The translations under genes and the position numbers were made by a program. Shown one piece after another: positions 1 to 13,770 of a stretch of 64,000 nt of DNA. This stretch comes from Pseudofabraea citricarpa (taxonomy: Eukaryota; Ascomycota; Leotiomycetes; Helotiales; Dermateaceae), in contig JAPWGK010000023.1 of the NCBI GenBank assembly GCA_029641185.1, forward strand, positions 124,001 through 188,000. The letters run 5' to 3'. The stretch's first letter is position 1. Every line of letters starts with the position of its first letter. The notes beneath the pieces were generated by a model, which saw only the letters and a program-made list of their open reading frames with translations, was not told the DNA's origin and ran no database searches.

Positions 1-3000
1 ACGATGCTCAAAGGATTCGATCTGATAAATTGTTTACAAGCATGATACGATGCAACATGGAATCAACGGCGGCATCTCCCAGCTACCAGTAGGTTTTATC
101 ACACCATCCACGTAACCACTGACCTGAAATAGAGAGAAGGCATCCGTTTCTGGGACAATCAGGCAGCGTTTTTGTCCTGCCCTGGCATCTAAATCCCGTC
201 TCGATTGTTAGCAGAAACAATCGGGTCTGTCGAGTTCACTAGCATCGGACGCACGAAGAGTCCGGATGCCTAAAATCAAAACCTGGCCACGCGCCACGCA
301 AGCCAGCATACGTGGCATCAAGCATGCTCCTACGTTGCGCAATATATGGATGCCTGGCCGAAATATTTATTTTACGAAATGACCAGACGGCTTCACTAAG
401 ACCCACCTAGAGATGACTCCGGGTTTGGTGGATCTCTTGATGTGCTACTGAAGAGATATGGTAAAGATGTCAAGCCATACGCAATTAAGCTTTGCATATG
501 AGCTCAGAACTCAATATGGAACGACACTAGATGCTGAAGATTATCCATGAGAGAACACAGTCAGATGCTGCTTCGTTGTGAATGTGTATGTGGTTGCTTG
601 TTCTTTGGAAATTATTTGCACCTGGTTTCCATCAAATTTCCCTTTCAGAATCGATTCTTCAGTGGGAATCTACGAAACGCTACCCCCGGCCTATCCAAAG
701 TTGCGTGCTTCATTTATGACAAACCATGGTTTTTGAACAACCGTTACTCGCAAGTCTTTCAAATCATTCAATACACCGCTACAAGGATATGGTAGTTCTG
801 TATCACACACATTATTTCTTTGCACGTCACCATTCTGTCAAATTTCGTGTATTGTGCTGCCAGTGATGTTGGTGTATGGCTATGTTCAAGTCCACGATAC
901 CCATTGCTTGGTGTTATGAATAATACCTCCTCTCACGGTGTCTTACCAAGGTGGTAGTTTGGTTGCCTGGCAGGGCTTATAGGACACTCTGGGGCTTTGG
1001 TCGATGCATGTGTAGATGTCTACTCATTCTCACTGCTACTGCATGTGCCTTCTCGATATGAGGACGCATTGATTACCGTGGTCAGCTCTGTCCACAGGTG
1101 AAAATCAAGAAAGTATCCCAAACACTGTCTATTCAAGGTATTTGCTACATGGACTCTGTGTAAAAGGTTTATCCCCTTCGGTTCAAGTCATTGTAAGTGC
1201 TTATTTGATGGTTTTCAGGTATTGTTTAGACTCCCTTGCTTCTCAGTCTCAAAACTACTAAGGTAAAGGAATTTTGGCACGAAAAATTAGCCTAGCCTTC
1301 CTCGATCCAAATACCAAAGGAAGTACTTACATATCCAGCATTACTATTTGTTCGAACAAATTATTACCATGCCTCGGAGACCGATTCGGGGGAAGATCAT
1401 TTGAGCTGTTCAAAGAATCCCGTTGCGAGAGGTACAACACAGCTGAACCGAAATGCAATACACTAATTCGCTTCGGCATTTCTAGGGCAAGGAACCTTTG
1501 TACTATCTTTACTTCAGCTCATCAGGGTATACAACACAAATGTGCCGAAAAGATCATTAGCCTGACTAATTTCCTATCTACCAACAAGAGATGTCAGGAT
1601 GACAAAGGTTACACACAAATCATATACGTGTTCCCGATTAGCCTAAGATGATAAGCGACACAAGCTGGACTTTTCCTGCACTCCATCATTACATTGCTGA
1701 CGCCAAGCTACGTTTCTGACTCCCGAGTCTTATCGTGGGACAAAGGCCAGCACTGGGCATCAATCACGTCTCACGAAGGAGAACACGATGAGGTCTGATC
1801 CGGGAACTATCTGTCACGATGATCTTCACGTAATTCCATGACAACTAAGTTCATCTGGGTAAATCCCCTATATCACATGCATGAAGCCCTCTACAGAGTC
1901 TACACGGATAATCCACCAAGGATTTCACTTATTCAGCTCCTCGAGAAGGAAGTGATAACCCATCAAGCTTGTGATTCGGACACTTGAAACAAAAAAGAAA
2001 TTTGTCAGGGCTCTCTCCAAAATAAGGGCCCTAACATGTGCAAATTCATTCCGGGTGCTCTTGAACAGTGCCAAAAAGAAACAAAGGAAGGGGCTCATGG
2101 TACACAAACACAACGATGACAGCATGTCAGAGAGAGCCAGTTGTACCTTCCTGTTACTACTGGCCTCATATTGATATACCGGTGGTGCAAATGGTTTGAG
2201 ATTGACAGAACTCAAATGGCAAAAGGAACTGTCCAACTCTATCAATCGATCCCCAAGAAAAGAAAAAGAAAAAGAAAAAGAAAAACGGACAGCATCGCCC
2301 CCACACAGGTGCCATCATTCATTCTGCATGTCAGTTGGAAAAGCAGCCTGGCACGTTCCCGCCACCTCAAGTCGGCTGCCCTGCAATTCATTGAATATGT
2401 GTGAGCAACTCACTCGACGGCTCCCACACCTTACATTATGTTTCAAATATAAATCAAGAACGCATAACAAAAGAGTCAGCAGAGAAGTTCATGGTGACTG
2501 TGCCATAAACGTACATTATCGGCACAGCTCCTTACATCGCCTCGGGTTTATCGTTGCATGGCACCAATTCTGACAGAGGGATATTGTAGGTCATCTGTTT
2601 CGAAATCGAAATCGCCCTTCCCGTTATTATTTTTTCGCGGGTGGATAGATATACTGCCACGCTGTCAGACAGTCTCAAACTCTAATCAAATCTGACAGAT
2701 AGAGATGAGATGCAGGAGAAACCTCTTGGGGAAACCTCAGCCACCCGAACAGTTGATGGATCACATGCCCCAGCCTTTCATGCGACCTGTAAATTAACCC
2801 CTTACTCGGAAGGCTTCCGAGCCATCACCAGTGGAAGTTCAACCAAGGAGATCTGATAGATCAGAAAATGTACACAAAACAAGTTTGTGCCATGCGAGAC
2901 ACCAACGCTCACAGCTGTGTTGGCCAATAGCATCGCTAGAGGCAGCACATCGACGATTCAGAGCATGGCACTCCTCGTGGCCTACCGCCTAGTTGTATTA

Positions 3001-6000
3001 GATAGCGACGATGGCTTCTTCCTGAACTACTTGCAGTTGTGGCTAACAAGCCGGAAGCCACTATCATGCCATGTCTCGGGACCCATCGCTACTGTACTGT
3101 ACGCAAGTTCCAACAAAAAGTACTTGGTACAGACCGAGTAGATCCAACCTCATACTTGCAGGCTGAGCGGAAGGCTTTCATTGGCAACCAGGTGTCTTTG
3201 ACATATTAAGAGACGCAGCATTAGCGACTAAGGCAATAATGCTACTGCAGGTTGTAGTAGGATTGGCAGCGCAGCACTCGCTAAAGAATGGAAAGGATAC
3301 GAGATGCAGACTCGTGCGATACGCGTACGAGAGAACAATGAGGCAGGAATGTCTGAAAGGAGGTTGGTGTCGTGGGCTGGTGGAGGAGGGTGGAGGAGGG
3401 TGGATGAAGTGGAAGAAGTGGAAGTGGAGGAGGGGCACCGCCAGCACTATCGATAAGAAGAAGCCGGAGGGATTTGACCGGGAGGCTTGCCAACGAATCA
3501 ACTCCATCACCAACTCACAGACCTTCGTCCTTTCAAACTCACCGCTGGCCCCAGGTGACCGGTGGTCCCGGAAAACATGTCACTTCCTTGAAGTCATAGC
3601 AGACAGAAAATCCAAAAACGGGCTCTCTCTCCCTCTCTCTCCCTCTCTTGCTGGGACGACGCACCACCAGTCTGGGTTTGTTGCGCTTTGGTCAATTCTG
3701 AAGGCGGCACTACCGGATTTAGCACGACAAGGCACGTCGCCCATGGCACAACTATGATTTAGAGATGCTTAGCATGAGGAACGGGAGCGATCAGATCATG
3801 CTGTCGCCTGTGCTTTGCTCGGCTCTTTCACCATGATGATGCTGAAGGAGCGGTGAGACGAGCAACAGATGGTTCTTGGGCTTGTAACTCTGTTGAGTCT
3901 GGCGTTGGACTACCCTCTTCCATCCCGCACAGTGGAGGAGACAGTGGAGATGGCTAGTGTTTGCCACTCCCTCGTGCTCTGCAGATGCAGGGCTACTGCA
4001 GTGTGCGACGGCAGATGGGTCAGGAATAATCCGATGGTTGCTTGCTCGCCCTCGAGATCGTTCTAGACCTCTGGAGAATTCTTGGGTCGTGTAAGTGGGT
4101 GCGAGAGGACTTTACGACTTTGAACCTTTGAGGATAGACAAGCCGATCATGACGGAGATGGTCCTGGGTATGAGGTTTCAAAGTCTATGTCATTTTCGGA
4201 GTCGGGGAGTCGGAGCTGATTTGCTCTCATGAAGATGATAAGCTTCGCCGTCGAAGGATATCCCTTGAAGTGGCTTTCCTCGCTCAGACTTTCCGTGGTT
4301 CTGTTTCAATGAGAGCGTTTTCTCCAAGCCACTACATTTTATTGGTACTGATTTGAGATTCTGCCTTTGGAATTGCCTTTCCTTTTGACCTTCTGCGAGA
4401 GGTGTGGTCGATACTCGTACGATAGACGTTGCACAAGTACGACGGAGCACAAACGGTATTTTCATTTCAGGCTCACTTTACCTTTGTCTCTCAGACATGG
4501 CATTTGTTTTCGGGCTATGTTTCTCACGGTAGCAAAGTCAAACAGAAACAGAGAATCCAAATAGAGCGAAGTCATAGCCAAGTGCATAGCGAGCACTGTC
4601 TTCCTGCGATGCCTGTGTCCTTTCCGCTGAGTTTGTTTCTTCGTGCACATCTGCCAGCAAAAAAGAGAGTTTCCAGTGCCTCGCTGCGACCACTGGTGAG
4701 TCGTGACTGAGCGGCCCATCCGTAACTCTGAAAGAGAGTTTGATGCTACATAAAAGTCGGCGTCAGCGCTGCCGTGAAGAAAATAGAATGCCGTGCCGAG
4801 GCCGGCTTGTCCTTCCTCTTCGCGTTTTGCCTTTGGCATGTAGAAGTATGTTACGTCAAGATAGTTCGAACGGCTCCTTGATAGCATGCGTGGTTTAGAT
4901 TGCCAAAGGAGTCCTGCATTAGCTGGCGCGGTTGGAATCTTCCAACGAAACTCTGTCGCAGCGCTTATGTGCTGCGAGTGCTGGGCTGAGAGTGTATCTT
5001 GAAGCTACGGCGGAAATTTGCATGGGATTTGCTGGCTCAGATAGACCTTCCTGCTGCCCTGTCGCTAACCTTTTCTCTTGATTTCGCGACGAGATCGAGA
5101 TATGAGAGTCAATCGGGATTCAGCCAGTACTTCAGGGTTTGCTATCAGAATCCTGGGGCTTATCTTTCGTGCTACTCGAGTAAGGTGAGCTTACTTTGAG
5201 AATAGCTTCAGCTGAAGGAAGAAGCACGTAGGGTGGCCATCTCGACCAAGCAGTCAGCTCGTGATGACCTAACCATTTCTCGGTAAATCTTTTGGGATTG
5301 ACAACCCTGCCCCCTTGGAAAATACATCGTGACCACTTTACGTCGCTCGAACGACAATTCTACTGGTTTCCGATAGCTAGTCAGGGTTAACAAAACATTC
5401 ATAGAGATACCTTTCGGAAGTATATCTAAGCTCCCCGGGTTTTCTGGCGTGATTTACTGCTACGCAGCATGAATATTGAAGTCTACTAAGTGTCTCGTAA
5501 CTCGTAACTACCTTGGTGCTATAGCTATAATCTTACTCACTTAATTTCCATCTGGATCTGAACATCTTCATCTCAACACCTTATCAGACCAAACATAAGA
5601 TCCAAGATATTGAGTAACCATCAGGGTATGTCTCTACTGCGGCTTTTGAGCCTCAACTCAATCACTCTGCAAAGCTATTGAACTCTGCACTTCGGGTTAA
5701 CTAACCACCAAGCTCGCGCGTCCGCTTAAGCACTGCGTGGTTTACCTTCTTCTAAGTCGTCTTCCACACTTCTAGCAACGTGGCGTAGTGGAAGATAGAG
5801 ATATCAAAAGAGACTTCAATATCTCGCGCACCGATCTTAGCCTGCACGCGAAACAGAACAGAAATAGGAATGGGAAGTGCAAGTGCAAGTGCAAAGGTAG
5901 ATGGAAATGTGCAGCCGCTCCCGCAATGCTTAGGATTTCAATAGCATGTACCCAGGGTTGTGGTTCAACGCCGATTCTTCAATGTCACTCGACTGCGGAG

Positions 6001-8347
6001 AACCTTCGTCGCAAATCCGTTGCTCGGCATAAGAATATAGGCTGATATCTGTTATCAGACAGAGGAGAGGAGAGGAGAGGAGAGGAGGGTCGAGATCTCG
6101 CAGGATTCAACTGGTGGCACAGTAGCTGAAAGACTCAATCTTCCCATCTTCCTCCACCTTAATGCTCTTACTGTACTTCCCCGCATCCTAACCCCCAGAT
6201 TTTATCTATTTTTACTGTCCTGAGCTTTTCACCACCACGAGACGTTGATTTTCAATAGATAGCATCCCGATACTCCGGATGCGTGCGGGTTTACTGTGAT
6301 ACAAGACCAAAATCTCAAGTCATCACCCCAACCAGCCATGAAATCCTTCCTAATAACTCTATCCGCACCTTTCCATAGGCAAATCAACTCAGATACGCAA
6401 ATGAGAAGTACCTGTTTGAAGCCCTAAGAGAGATGAGAGAAAATAAGAAATCAATAGATAATTCCTACCTTGATGGCTTGGTTTAACTATGTATGAGTAA
6501 GCTACACCCTCCGGATTCGGGATATTTACAGTAAGTATCATCCAGCAAAAGCCACGCGTACTCAAATACATGCTCTCTCTCTCCAGCAGCAGTAGCAGCA
6601 GTAGCAGCAGCACCAACTAAAACAAACCACGCAAAAACGAGGGAACTGCCGCCAATCAATCAAAGGACCGGCTCTTCTTTAGCAACCTCGTCTTGCCTCA
6701 AGCGACACCAGCTAGGTAAGAAAGCGACAGGAGCTAAAGGTCAGTTTGGACTACTTCCAATACATACATACCGAATCCAAACCAGTGCAAAACCCATAGT
6801 CCATCCATAGATAGATAGCATGCTCCCAAACCAAAGGCAAACAAGAATGAGCCAGCAAAGAAGAGGCGAACGGACCGTCCCTTCAATAAACCTCTCCTCT
6901 CACAGGACCTAGCTTGAAATTCAATTCCATTCAACTTGGCTCGATAAGCCCTTCCCCAATCTAATCTCACGGCGGTCCAATGCTGTACTGTATCAATCAA
7001 CTGCATCTCGCTCCGTCGCTTACTGTACCGTACCGTGCTGTACCACCACCATACCCCTCACTTCTCTCATGCCAGCCACTCACTGCCACTGCCACTGCCA
7101 CTTACACCCACTCTCACTACTGTACCAGCCAGCCCCAGCCCAGGAGACAAATCAACCCCCGTGCCCCCCCAATACCCCCTCCTCCTCCCAAAGCGCCACT
7201 GACTTCAGACATGACCAATAAGATGGCACAGACGTATGGAGTTCATGCACCATGCAGGCCGTTCGCCTCGTTTTTCTGGTCTTCGGCTTGCTCGAGTACC
7301 GACCGCGTCGTTTGCTCTGATCTGCGAGTAAGAAGGGAGGAAAGGAAGGTCGTAGGTTTAGATGGGGCTACCAATCACAACCCCTCCTTCGCCGAGGGCT
7401 GGGTGGACGGCTGGGCGTCGTTTAACTTTCATGTACGCTCGGGCCTCTGCATCTGTGTCTCCGATCTCCTAAGACATCCTGACCGAGTAAGGTCCCAGGA
7501 AAAGCTGAGATCAGGTGAGATAACAGAGATCTGAGAATAGAAATGCTCATCTGGTGTTCAGTAGTCACTGAGGCAAGGAAGGATTGATTATGTTTGATCT
7601 GTTTTTGAATCTTTTTTGGATTTCATTCTTTATACGGTCTGACTTTTGCTCGAGGCTAATCCAGAGCATCGTTAAATCTTTTTATCTCTCCTTGTCGTTT
7701 CTTCATCAGAACGTAGTAATGTTATGACACTTGAGGTCGGTCTTGCATCGACTTCTTGCCGAGCTTTGAAAACGTATATCTCCTATCCCAAAGAACCCCC
7801 AATGGTATTCGATGAATGAACTTCCTAACCAAAACCCTGTCCAAGGGCATGTCTCCAAAGAAAAATCGTGATGAACATGAATCGAACATCTATTTACCCC
7901 CTCCACCCAAAGCAAGAAAGAAAAACTCCATATGCAAGCAAGGCTTTTTGTCTCTTCCCGCTGCATTTATGCAAATCGTGCCCTCCACAAACATATCCAA
8001 AATAAAATAAACGCCCCAAGATATTAGATATTGAGTAATGTCTTTGTCCGCCGAATAAGAAGCCAATGTGGCACCACCCTCCATTTTACTGATAAAAGCA
8101 GAACATCCCCGACGCCTTGCTGAAAAAAAAATATAACATAAGAGATGTATACAAGATGTTTATAACGACATGTTCGGCCGAAGAATGGCCAAGATTTTTT
8201 TTGCTTTTGGAACTTTTCGCGCTCAAGGTCCTCTAGGGTCCAGTAAAGTTCGTATATCCAAGTGATCCTGGGCGGGAAGATCCATTGGTTTCATTCCAGT
8301 GTACTGTATACCACTGGTAATGGTAAAATAAAAATAAAAAAAGACCA
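1..8347. other. gene-poor stretch downstream of the Ran1-like kinase
   Basis: I find no reading frame here that I would call a gene. The open frames are short, mostly start at non-ATG codons, overlap on both strands and show no recognisable domain or credible splice continuation. The part just below 8347 should hold the 3' UTR of the minus-strand kinase. Simple sequence is scattered through it: an A-rich AAAAG run near 2256-2283, a CT-rich run near 3621-3650, a GTGCAA triplication near 5876-5895, AGAGG repeats at 6061-6085 and CAG/TAG repeats near 6583-6611. Strongly pyrimidine-rich sequence on + around 7010-7200 resembles a fungal promoter or leader, but no convincing CDS follows it. A non-coding transcript or a gene with very small exons cannot be excluded. 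Confidence 0.5.
6061..6085. repeat. AGAGG pentanucleotide microsatellite
   Basis: Five uninterrupted AGAGG units are followed by a partial unit. It lies in gene-free sequence. Confidence 0.9.
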
Positions 8348-9893
8348 CTACCAACACTCACGGAAGTGAGGGACAAACGGAGTTTGTGCATAGCCTTGGT
8401 AGATAGGGTATGCTCCACGCATGTGCTGCTCGTACTGGTCAACCCAATATTGTGTTGGCGAGTACTTCTGAGGTTGATGCCATGGATTACCATGTTGTGG
8501 TTGGGGGATGACGTATTGCTGCGCTGCGAAGTTATGATGAGATTGTTGAGGTGCTGAGGCATCCAGATCTGATCCATAACCAGAGTCGGCTCTTGTCGAT
8601 CGAGTGTTTGGAGAAGGGATCGAGAGACGGCTGTAAGATTGAACCTCGGGCTGGGCTCCGGCAGAGAGAGTGGACTGAGTCTCGTAGTATACCTCCAAGT
8701 CGTCGTCGGACAGAGTAGAGCAGGATCCAGTCAACGAACCTTCATCGGACACATCCGAGGCATCGGAGATATCAGAAATGACAGACTCTTCGTCCTCAAA
8801 TGAAACGGATGATTCTCTGGAAACAGTGTTGTCGAAAACAGGTGAGTGCGGGGGGGTCATTGGGAGCGCCTGCTGAGGAGCAGTAAAGTTGCGGCAGGCC
8901 ATGATCCGTTGCTTAAGCTCCGAGATGGAAATCCTGGTCTCCGGGTTGCGCTCAAAGATCATACCAAGAATGGTGTTCAACTCATCAGACAATGGCAAGA
9001 TTGTCTTCAGGAAGTTTGGATTCTTGGAGAAAGCTCTGTAAGTAGAATCCTCACACGAGGCCTGCTTCCACGGATTGCGGCCACAAGCCAAGTTGACGAG
9101 GATAACTCCAAGGGACCAGACATCATTTGGGGCGGATAGGTAAGATGGCTTTCTTGAGCTTTGGTCAAGACATTCTGGGCAGATATGGTTAACTTGTGCA
9201 GGGGGATTTGAGGTTCCGCGAATGCCTACCTGGAGACATATAAAATGTCGATCCACAACCGTGGTCCTCGGACTCGGAATCCATGGTTGCAAGTCCAAAG
9301 TCGGCAAGGAGAACATCAAGGCCGTCATTGGAAACCAATACATTCTCTGGCTTCAGGTCCCGGTGATAAATACCCAAACGGTGGCAATGTTCCACGGCAT
9401 CAAGGATCTGGGTAAAGGCTCTCCTGATCATGAAATCGTTACTCACGTATCTACCCTTCTCGGTGATGTTGGAGAAGAGATCTCCTTCTGGGCAGTATTC
9501 CAAAATAACATATGTACAGTCTGGGTCGTCGACGATCTTGTGCATGGACACAACGTTGGGATGGGCTGAGGCTGCATAGTGGAGCTGGATCTCCCTCTTC
9601 TGGAACTGCTTTTGTCGGTTGTCCAAAGGAGTGCCATTGGAGTTATATTTGCTGAGAGCCTTCACGGCATACCATATCGAAGTGGAGTGGTCGAATGCCT
9701 GATACACTACTCCGTACGCGCCAGTTCCCAGTATCCTCCTCAATTCCAGGGAGTTTCCGAGATATTTACCTATCCTTGATTCCGGTGTGGATAGAGGGGA
9801 AACAACCGGTGGAGAGAAACATGAAGCGTTGTATGGTGAAGGAGACGGTGAAGGTGGTGGAGTTAGAAGAGCTTGAAATGGAACATTATGCAT
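8348..9893 (-). CDS. Ran1/Sks1-type serine/threonine protein kinase
   Basis: Two exons, 9893-9230 and 9174-8348, are separated by a 55-bp GT-AG intron and give 496 aa. The open frame extends 25 codons upstream to a TTG just after an in-frame stop, so the first true ATG at 9893 was taken as the start. A Pro/Ser-rich N-terminus (1-40) precedes a kinase domain of about 44-312. It has a Gly-rich loop (GTGAYG), the Lys of YAVKAL (K78), the catalytic loop HRDLKPEN (177-184) and DFG (198-200). The intron falls between the S and P/E of the SPE (APE-like) motif. The tail is acidic and Ser-rich, then Gln/His/Tyr-rich, as in fungal Ran1/Pat1, Sks1 and Vhs1 kinases, which link nutrient sensing to development. 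The family call is firm. The exact orthologue and substrate are not known. It lies alone between two long gene-poor regions. Confidence 0.9.
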
Positions 9894-10399
9894 GGCAACG
9901 TATATGGTCTGAGGTCGGAGAGATTGGAAAGAAACAGAAAATCGGTCCTCTAAGGTCTTTGGGTCCAAATCAACAGACTACAAAGAAATGTCCTGGGATA
10001 TCCAAAGAAATCCAAACGGAATAGTGTCCCACGGCTTCTCGAGATGGCGCGTTCGGTTAAGGAATGTTTGTCTGAGGATAGGAACACGGTGTAAGTGGTC
10101 CTTCGAGGGTTCGAGGTATGCGACGGTGAGGAAGTGGTGATAGAGATTGATGGTAGTGAGGAAGGCTGAGGAGGTGAAGGTGCAAGTGACGAGGCCAGCG
10201 GTGGGGAAGAATAGATAAATGTATGATGGATGGCACCCGTTGGAGAGCAGGGGGCCCCCTGCAAACGATATATGAGGCTTGAGGTGTGACTGGGGTGGCA
10301 CTGTGTGGTTAGGTCGTTTTGATTAAAGCTCGCTGCTAAGGCTCAACTCTGGCTAGTAGATTCTGGCCGAAAGTAAAAAGTCGGGTTTACCTGTTGATC
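9894..10399 (-). promoter_or_regulatory. ATG-free putative 5' leader of the Ran1-like kinase
   Basis: Reading the minus strand upstream of the kinase start, no ATG occurs in any frame until 10400 (no CAT on the plus strand from 9894 to 10398). The leader strand is pyrimidine-rich with CTCC and TCACC runs. A long leader cleared of upstream AUGs would explain this. The transcription start itself is not visible. A 16-bp perfect palindrome sits at 10247-10262. Confidence 0.5.
10247..10262. repeat. 16-bp perfect GC palindrome
   Basis: GCA, five G, five C, TGC is identical to its reverse complement. It lies within the putative kinase leader, where it could form a stem or be a dyad binding site. 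Confidence 0.8.
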
Positions 10400-12424
10400 C
10401 ATTTAGCAAGTGACTAACGTAGTAATCACAATCCTGGCAACCGTCAACAGACTATGGATGGCGTTTTTAGTGGGCTACGCCAGCCTACGCAGGACTGGCT
10501 TCACGCCAGGAATCATCAGGAATGCTTTCGACGATACCCACAATTCCCAGCCCTTGAGGATGATCAGCCACTCAAATTTAGCCTAGCCGGCCGTAAATGA
10601 GAACCTGAGCGAAATGCGTCACCCAGCAAAAATAGGTGTCTAAGTGTGTGGGTGTGGGACGTGAGCGACAAGCATGGACCGCCTCTCGGCCTCCTTCGCT
10701 GATTGTTCTGCATATTCGCATGGCCCAGGGCAGGGCGGGCCATCACCGTCCAGCAGCAGCACCAGCAGCACACTGTAACTGGGCAGGTCATCTAGGCAAA
10801 AGTCTCTACACGATGTGTGACTGCAACTGCCACCTTGGGTGGCCCACACCATGACGGGCACCATCTCTTGATCCCAAGCACGATGCTGATTCGACGGCCA
10901 GCCCGACGTCTGTGTGGGCGTGGGAGATGTCACACATAGCTGTTTGCGTACTGTATGGATGGAGTGGCGGCCGTATCAATTGTTTTCCGCTTGCGGTCGC
11001 ATGAATACTCGCAGGGACCATAGTCAGAAACCTGAGACTTGGATTTGCTTGCTGTCAGCTATGAGACCAAGTGACGCCCATGTCTTTGGAGATTTTGCCG
11101 CAGACCCTGCCTCGTGGCTCCCAGTGATCAATGCGACGGCTTCGACGGGCGCCCAATTCTGAAGGATGGACCTCGACGTTTGTCTCTGTGTCCAACTCAG
11201 CTGGGCCATGATTGGCGGGGAGCAGCATGCCCCCCTGCCGCTGCCTTCATCCCTTTGTCTCGTTGGTCCCATCGGCTCCTCTTTCTTCTGGAGAATTCTG
11301 TAGATCGTTTGATTGGCGAACGAGGACGAAGGCGTGGTGCATGGATGGGGAATTGCGCTCTCTGCTGTACGGTGATGTGTCATGAGAGTAGGATCTACAA
11401 CGTTAGAGGCCAATCTCCGTTACCATTCCTTTTGTTCTCTCCAAAAGACGTCGAGGCCGAGACGCTGCCCAATCAGTGCCCGTTGAGAGACTCCCAGAGA
11501 CGACATCGTGGGCATCCCATGTCCCTGCCCGTAAGCCATGCCACATTCTTTGCTGCGCCCGAGATTGGAAGCGATTCTCGTGTCATTCTCGAAGTCTCCA
11601 CTGCCCGGCGGCAGCAGCCAATGGAGGACAAGATCGCTGCAGAGTGAGGCTGTTCGAGGCTGGAATGTAGCAGGTCATTGGCTGCTGAGGCATGTCTCCG
11701 CCCTACAGGTGATTCAGTTGTGACAGTGGCGCTGTCCTCCGTGCATGGCGGCGGCGCAACGACATGGACATTGGGCAAAGGGCAGGTGTAGGCCGGGTAC
11801 AAGGTTTGATAGCCATAGGAAAGTTTTGGAGGAAAATATTTCATCGAGAGGGTGTCGAAGGGTCGCTGCTAGTCTGCTTCCCGTTAGCTTTCCGTAGACG
11901 CCTCGTGGGAGAGCGAGTTGACTGGCTCAGGCCTATCAGATGACTGTGGTAAAGCAATAATTGGCCACCTTATTTTTGTTTGCAGACGAATGGGTCAGAG
12001 CAGGCCCAGCAGGGAGACGTCAGCCAGTCAGGGGACAGAGCCGTCGGTAGCTCCCACGCCCCCGGTTTGCACAGCTCAACAATCCACTGTCCATCTTTTA
12101 CAGCCTCGCTGCACAAGCTGGATGGTTGTGATAGTCAGAGTTATGCAATAGTGACCAAGGAGACCAATGCACAGAGCTAGACTCTCGTACTGCCAACTCT
12201 CCCCCCCTCCCAAATGGTTGCCAGCCCACTGAGCCCAGTTGAAAGGTGGCTACGGCTACGGCTACGACCTCATCATGGTCAGTGAGACACCCACCTGTAC
12301 AGCGTGGTGGGTGTACGCCCAGGCTACCAAGGTCTCGCCCAGCCTATTCCGGTATCATCAGTATGGCCGAGAGGTCAACCGTAAAATCTGTCCGTCAGCC
12401 TCTCCGCTGAAGCCGTGGTGGTAG

Positions 12425-12451
12425 AGGAGGAGGAGGAGGAGGAGGAGGAGG
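12425..12451. repeat. AGG trinucleotide microsatellite
   Basis: Nine AGG units lie in gene-free sequence. They create a spurious poly-Ser frame on the minus strand. Confidence 0.9.
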
Positions 12452-13740
12452 GCCATACGTCAAAATGATGGCTCCCTTGCCTTGCCTGCCTTGCACAAAA
12501 CGGCAACTCCATCAGCCGTTCAAAGCCGTTGTCAATATGAAATGTTCTGCCCCCCAAAAGGCCCCTGAAACTCACCGCCTCGCAAACAACGCAAGAACGC
12601 AAAGACGCAAATTTGATACCGACGATGCCGAAATAAGCTCCCGTTGTTCGTGGATCATGGTGGTATTCTGACCGTCTGCAATCCCCATCGCCATCATCAT
12701 CATTATCATACCCAAACCCAATAGTGCCTGTCAAAGCCTCCCGCAAATAAAATAGTCCGCCCATAGCCGACCCAGCTGCCAGGCAAATATTGGGAGTCCG
12801 TGTGCAGTCTTGTTTCCTTTGTTCGTTTGCGTAACATTGTGTGGGACTTGCGGTAAGCCAGCAAACCTGTCTTGCAAGTATTGGCTGGCGGCAGTTTGTG
12901 TTGGTGTGGTAGGTAGGCGTATGCAAATCTGACTGCTTGTTTACCCTGAGCGCTGTCATCCAGTGGTGTGTTCAATGGTCTGGCTGAGTGGTCTGTGGAG
13001 AGCAGAGCCCGTCTTACTGCACCTAGCACTGCACGCCCACGTCCAACTCTTTCCAAGACCGCATGCATCTTGCATTCATCGCTTGAATCCAGATGCAGCA
13101 GAGCAGGCTAGCGACGGGCTCTCTGGGTGCGTGATTTGATTGTTGTGCTCACTGCTCAGTAGTAGTTTTGTGCCCGCTCGCTGCGATACCCGCCACTGGG
13201 CTCCGGCGTGCTTTGCTTTCCTCTCGCACGCATCCACGCATCAGTTTTCGAGGTGTGGTTGCTGGGTGCAGGTGCTGAGTTCTGATAGAAACACAAGATA
13301 CCGTTTGCGGATGCTTCTGCATGGACAGGCCACTCACCTTGAAAAGTTTCCGTTTGGCAGGGCTGGGGGCAATTGAGGAGGGAGCTGGGAATCTGGGACT
13401 CGACGGGTAGATGCTGCATCGAATCAGGAGGCTGAGTTGAGTTGAGGCCGGGCGATGGGATGTGGGAGTTGTACAGGGTTGAATGATGCTCACGTAGATG
13501 GGAACACAGATTGATTGGGCAGGGCCGGGCTGGCGAGCATGTGACCTGGGCGGCGAGCACGTTACAGAATCTGCACGCTGCACGTGTGAGGGAAAGTCGT
13601 GATGAAGCTCGCAGGCGGGTGAAGATGAAGCTATTTCCACCATGTGATTAATTCAGGGAGCTGCGTGCAGCATGCCAGCACCACCGCAATTGCCGGCTCG
13701 AGTCGAGTCAAGGCTCAAGGGCCCCTCGAACGTCTGGACT

Positions 13741-13770
13741 CTCTACTCTACTCTACTCTACTCTACTCTA
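13741..13770. repeat. CTCTA pentanucleotide microsatellite
   Basis: Six uninterrupted CTCTA units in gene-free sequence. Confidence 0.9.

Noticed and set aside
6980..7534. 184-codon open frame with Pro-rich and Thr-rich segments
   Set aside because: It is low complexity, has no domain and no conserved-looking block. The CT-rich + strand suggests a leader or promoter instead.
9894..9968. 25-codon N-terminal extension of the Ran1-like kinase
   Set aside because: It begins at TTG and contains no ATG; an in-frame stop lies just upstream.
10100..10125. tRNA-like GGTTCGAGG box
   Set aside because: No A box at the right distance and no stem complementarity.
12375..12959. 194-codon minus frame ending in poly-Ser
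   Set aside because: The poly-Ser is an AGG microsatellite; the rest has no domain or splice support.
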